8,546 nt of DNA from positions 1 through 8,546 of the forward strand of contig SPCN01000087.1 in assembly GCA_004525465.1 (NCBI GenBank), read 5' to 3'. Both the position numbers and the translations under genes were made by a program. Below, piece by piece: positions 6,771-8,546 of this stretch. Source of the DNA: Chrysiogenales bacterium. Its GTDB lineage: Bacteria; Acidobacteriota; Aminicenantia; UBA2199. Numbering within the stretch: position 1 is the stretch's first letter; the number at the start of each line of letters is the position of its first letter. The notes under the pieces are model-generated. The model made no database searches, was not told where the DNA came from, and saw nothing but the letters and a program-made list of their open reading frames with translations.

Positions 6771-7192
6771 AAAAACTGCTGATTGCTCTTTTGGCTTTTG
6801 CTGGCTTCATGGGAGCCGAAAACCGCTTCATTACGATCTTCATTCAGGACAAACCGTTTTTCACCGAGATTGCCGATACTCCCGAAAAGCAGGCCAAAGG
6901 GCTGATGTTCCGCTCCCGCATCAATGCCGATTACGGCATGCTGTTTGTTTTTGCCGAGGAGGATATGCGCAGCTTCTGGATGAAGAACACCCTGATCACC
7001 CTGGATATCATCTATTTGAACAGCGACAGGCAAATCGTCGACCTGTACTGCTCCGTCCCCCCCTGCCGCAGTGATCCCTGCCCCGGCTATACATCAGCGC
7101 TGCCGGCCCGTTATGTCCTGGAAATCAGGGGCGGCACGGCGAAAAAGCTGAAATTAAAAATTGGCGACAAAATTTTCATGCCAATTGACTAA
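6767..7192 (+). CDS. Secreted DUF192 family protein
   Basis: This is a 141-residue protein with a signal peptide (residues 1-17, ending GFMGA before ENRF). The mature part is an almost complete DUF192 domain: T-E-I-A-D-T-P-E at 33-40, KGLMFR (44-49), GMLFVF (57-62), FWMKNT (70-75), LDIIYL (79-84), CPGYTS (105-110), YVLEIRGG (116-123) and a final 'KIGDKI'. Cys95, Cys100 and Cys105 lie in one loop and could form a disulfide in an oxidising compartment. The family's biochemical function is not established; members are small, often exported, compact beta-folds. The start codon overlaps the pcm stop (ATGA) and has no Shine-Dalgarno site, so translation should be coupled to pcm. The stop TAA at 7190-7192 lies inside the promoter of the next gene. 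Confidence 0.9.
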   Translation: MKKLLIALLAFAGFMGAENRFITIFIQDKPFFTEIADTPEKQAKGLMFRSRINADYGMLFVFAEEDMRSFWMKNTLITLDIIYLNSDRQIVDLYCSVPPCRSDPCPGYTSALPARYVLEIRGGTAKKLKLKIGDKIFMPID

Positions 7193-7200
7193 TTTTTTTT
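7159..7200 (+). terminator. Weak terminator-like structure at the end of the DUF192 gene
   Basis: AATTGGC (7159-7165) and GCCAATT (7180-7186) are perfect inverted arms with a 14-base loop. A run of eight Ts (7193-7200) comes six bases later. The loop is long, the stem AT-rich and the U-run displaced, so terminator activity is uncertain. The right arm overlaps the -35 box of the next promoter. Confidence 0.3.
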
Positions 7201-7214
7201 ATTGGTGATATAAT
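7185..7214 (+). promoter_or_regulatory. Sigma-70 promoter of the zinc ribbon-FHA gene
   Basis: TTGACT (7185-7190, five of six consensus bases), an 18-base spacer containing T8, and an exact TATAAT (7209-7214) form a near-consensus promoter. The -35 box overlaps the end of the DUF192 gene. The expected transcription start, six to eight bases after the -10 box, falls at or within two bases of the ATG at 7221, so the message would be leaderless or nearly so. Confidence 0.75.
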
Positions 7215-7220
7215 AAAATC

Positions 7221-7742
7221 ATGATTATCGAATGTCCGCAATGCAAGGCAAAATACGAAATCCCCGAGGAAAAGGTCAAGGGGAAAAATAAGCTCAAATG
7301 TTCCAGGTGTCAGACGGTTTTCGAAATCATGGAAGCTAAAGGGGACTCTTCAAGCAAGAAAGATACGGCCAAGATCATCCAGCAGAAAGTTGAAGATTCT
7401 CTTTGGATAAATGAAAATCTGAAACTTCCCGATGACCGGAAAATTTCCGTGGCCGTGATCAAGGGGGCCCGGGCCGGTTTCATCTTCCATCTGAACAAAC
7501 CCTATGTCCTGATCGGCCGCGGCAAGGTCGATCTGATCATCCCGGACAAGGAAGTATCCCGTAAACACATGGCCATCGAAGTGCGCAACGAAAAAATATT
7601 TCTGCGCGACCTGGGAAGCACCAACGGCACATTCATCAATGACGACAAGGTTTCCATCACCGAGATCACCGACCAGACTGAGTTTAAAATCGGCCAGACC
7701 ACACTGATGCTGATCACCACTTCGCAAGGCTACGAAAAGTAA
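7221..7742 (+). CDS. Zinc ribbon (MJ0042-type) and FHA domain protein
   Basis: This 173-residue protein has no signal peptide or membrane segment and is probably cytoplasmic. Residues 1-37 form a zinc ribbon with Cys5, Cys8, Cys27 and Cys30 (ECPQCKAKYEIPEEKV is typical of MJ0042-type fingers). A lysine- and serine-rich linker follows. An FHA domain spans about 80-168 with its phosphothreonine-binding residues intact: GR (99-100), SRKH (113-116) and the STNGTF loop (133-138). FHA domains bind phosphothreonine peptides, so the protein is probably an adaptor in Ser/Thr-kinase signalling. No kinase is in view, so the partner is unknown. The ATG is fixed by the zinc ribbon, which starts at residue 4. 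There is no usable Shine-Dalgarno site (a GGTGA twelve bases upstream lies inside the promoter). The stop is one base before the start of the next gene. Lysine and AT content are higher than in the genes to the left. Confidence 0.9.
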   Translation: MIIECPQCKAKYEIPEEKVKGKNKLKCSRCQTVFEIMEAKGDSSSKKDTAKIIQQKVEDSLWINENLKLPDDRKISVAVIKGARAGFIFHLNKPYVLIGRGKVDLIIPDKEVSRKHMAIEVRNEKIFLRDLGSTNGTFINDDKVSITEITDQTEFKIGQTTLMLITTSQGYEK

Positions 7743-7743
7743 A

Positions 7744-8546
7744 TTGCTGCGCTCTTTGAAACTGGTTATCAATTTCGCCCTCACGGCATTTGTTTTCACT
7801 TTCTTCATCCTGCTTTTGATCGGATTGTTGAACCCAGGAGTAGTGATCGAAAAAGCAGGCCTGCTGCCGGTTTTTTTAAATCTGCTGACTTTTTATGGCC
7901 CCTTGTGGTTCGTTTTTATTGCCCTTACTTTTTTTGTAGTGCAGTTTTTTTCCGAACGTAAATACCACATCGGTTTTTTTAATCCCCCGACGCCGGTCTA
8001 TTTTATTTCCTTTACCCTGCTGGTCGTTTCGGTTCTGATCTATGCCAATTACGATTACTACCATGATTTCTTCCAGGCCGCGGCCCGGGACAAATTTATT
8101 AAAATCCTGCTGCTGAATTTCCTGCTGCTCATCATGGGTCTGATTTTCATTTTCAGCAAATCCCGGCGCCGGAAATGGCTCCAGATTATTTTCCTGTTGC
8201 TGCTGCTTGCCGATGGCCTGGTTGCCTATGTCCTGATCATGCAAAAAGTCATTCCACTCCCCTCCACTTTCAAGTATACCGCGCCGGCCATCAATCCGCC
8301 GCGTCAGATCAATATGGTGATCATGGAAGGACTTTCACTCAACTATCTGCTCGGCAGCTCCCAGGACCAAAATCTGCTGAATTTGAACTGGATAAAGGAA
8401 AACGGGGTGATCGGACGCTTGAAGACCCACAAACCCAACATGGACCTGTCCCTGTTCAATACTTTGCTGTCCGGAGAGCTTCCGGCCGCCGCCTCCGTCC
8501 ATTCCGCGTTCAAGTTCCAGTTCCGTGACCTGCCGCTGGAGTTTGA
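7744..8546 (+). CDS. Multi-pass membrane protein with an alkaline phosphatase-superfamily-like domain, 3' end missing
   Basis: The frame is open from the last upstream stop (7711-7713) to the window edge, giving 267 codons. No ATG or GTG precedes the first membrane segment. TTG at 7744, one base after the FHA stop, is the most likely start; TTG at 7756 is the alternative. About five hydrophobic segments lie near residues 8-29, 40-69 (long, perhaps two), 84-101, 119-138 and 148-169. From about residue 188 a soluble domain begins: INMVIMEGLS, then WIKENGVIGRLKTHKP, then FNTLLSGELP and VHS. This spacing matches the start of type I phosphodiesterase/alkaline phosphatase-superfamily domains. The usual metal-binding Asp after the first strand is Glu195, and the usual Ser/Thr nucleophile position, counted back from the SG at 243-244, is Asp234. 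It may be an inactive or altered member, or a remote fold relative; the missing C-terminal metal sites would tell. The membrane-plus-AP layout recalls envelope-modifying transferases, but the substrate cannot be named. Confidence 0.7.
   Translation, partial: MLRSLKLVINFALTAFVFTFFILLLIGLLNPGVVIEKAGLLPVFLNLLTFYGPLWFVFIALTFFVVQFFSERKYHIGFFNPPTPVYFISFTLLVVSVLIYANYDYYHDFFQAAARDKFIKILLLNFLLLIMGLIFIFSKSRRRKWLQIIFLLLLLADGLVAYVLIMQKVIPLPSTFKYTAPAINPPRQINMVIMEGLSLNYLLGSSQDQNLLNLNWIKENGVIGRLKTHKPNMDLSLFNTLLSGELPAAASVHSAFKFQFRDLPLEF

Noticed and set aside
6754..7074. 106-codon + strand frame overlapping the DUF192 gene
   Set aside because: It is a shadow of the DUF192 gene in another frame, with no ribosome site or family resemblance.
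7095..7110. Cys cluster of the DUF192 protein as an unusual metal site
   Set aside because: A cysteine-containing loop with CPxY is common in this family, so it is noted only as a possible disulfide.
7876..8244. 122-codon open frame on the - strand opposite the membrane protein
   Set aside because: Its Gln/Asn/Lys-rich translation is what reading T-rich hydrophobic codons in reverse gives; the + strand frame has coherent membrane segments and a domain.

Overview
The window looks like a stretch of chromosome from a fairly GC-rich, didermic bacterium. All credible genes lie on the + strand and are densely packed. Several proteins carry secretion signals, one resembles LolA-type lipoprotein carriers, and two have the secreted DUF3857/transglutaminase-like layout common in Acidobacteriota, Bacteroidota and related phyla. 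The short, editing-domain-free ProS also fits those groups. My best guess is Acidobacteriota or a near relative such as Candidatus Aminicenantes; this is inferred from gene types, not from a phylogenetic marker. I see no tRNA, rRNA, CRISPR array, insertion sequence or phage gene.

Left part (1-4586): an envelope-facing group. It starts with the 3' part of a secreted outer-membrane lipoprotein-sorting-like protein. After a 100-base gap come two secreted DUF3857/transglutaminase-like proteins joined by an ATGA overlap. The first keeps a Cys-His-Asp triad; the second has the same layout but has lost the Cys and His, so it looks like a catalytically dead partner.

Middle part (4587-7192): a near-consensus sigma-70 promoter (TTGCCA, 17 bases, TATAAT) drives a housekeeping group. 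It holds prolyl-tRNA synthetase (proS, bacterial type 3/archaeal-eukaryotic style), protein-L-isoaspartate O-methyltransferase (pcm, two bases after proS) and a secreted DUF192 protein (ATGA overlap with pcm). The layout implies one transcript with coupled translation.

Right part (7193-8546): a second near-consensus promoter (TTGACT, 18 bases, TATAAT) sits so close to the next ATG that the message would be leaderless or nearly so. That gene encodes a cytoplasmic protein with an N-terminal zinc ribbon and a C-terminal FHA domain. One base after its stop begins, probably at TTG, a multi-pass membrane protein whose C-terminal part resembles the alkaline phosphatase/phosphodiesterase superfamily; it runs off the window.

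No complete novel system is evident. The most noteworthy points are the live/dead transglutaminase-like pair, the putative leaderless FHA gene, the absence of Shine-Dalgarno sequences in the last four genes against strong ones in the two DUF3857 genes and proS, and altered signature residues in Pcm and in the terminal phosphatase-like protein.
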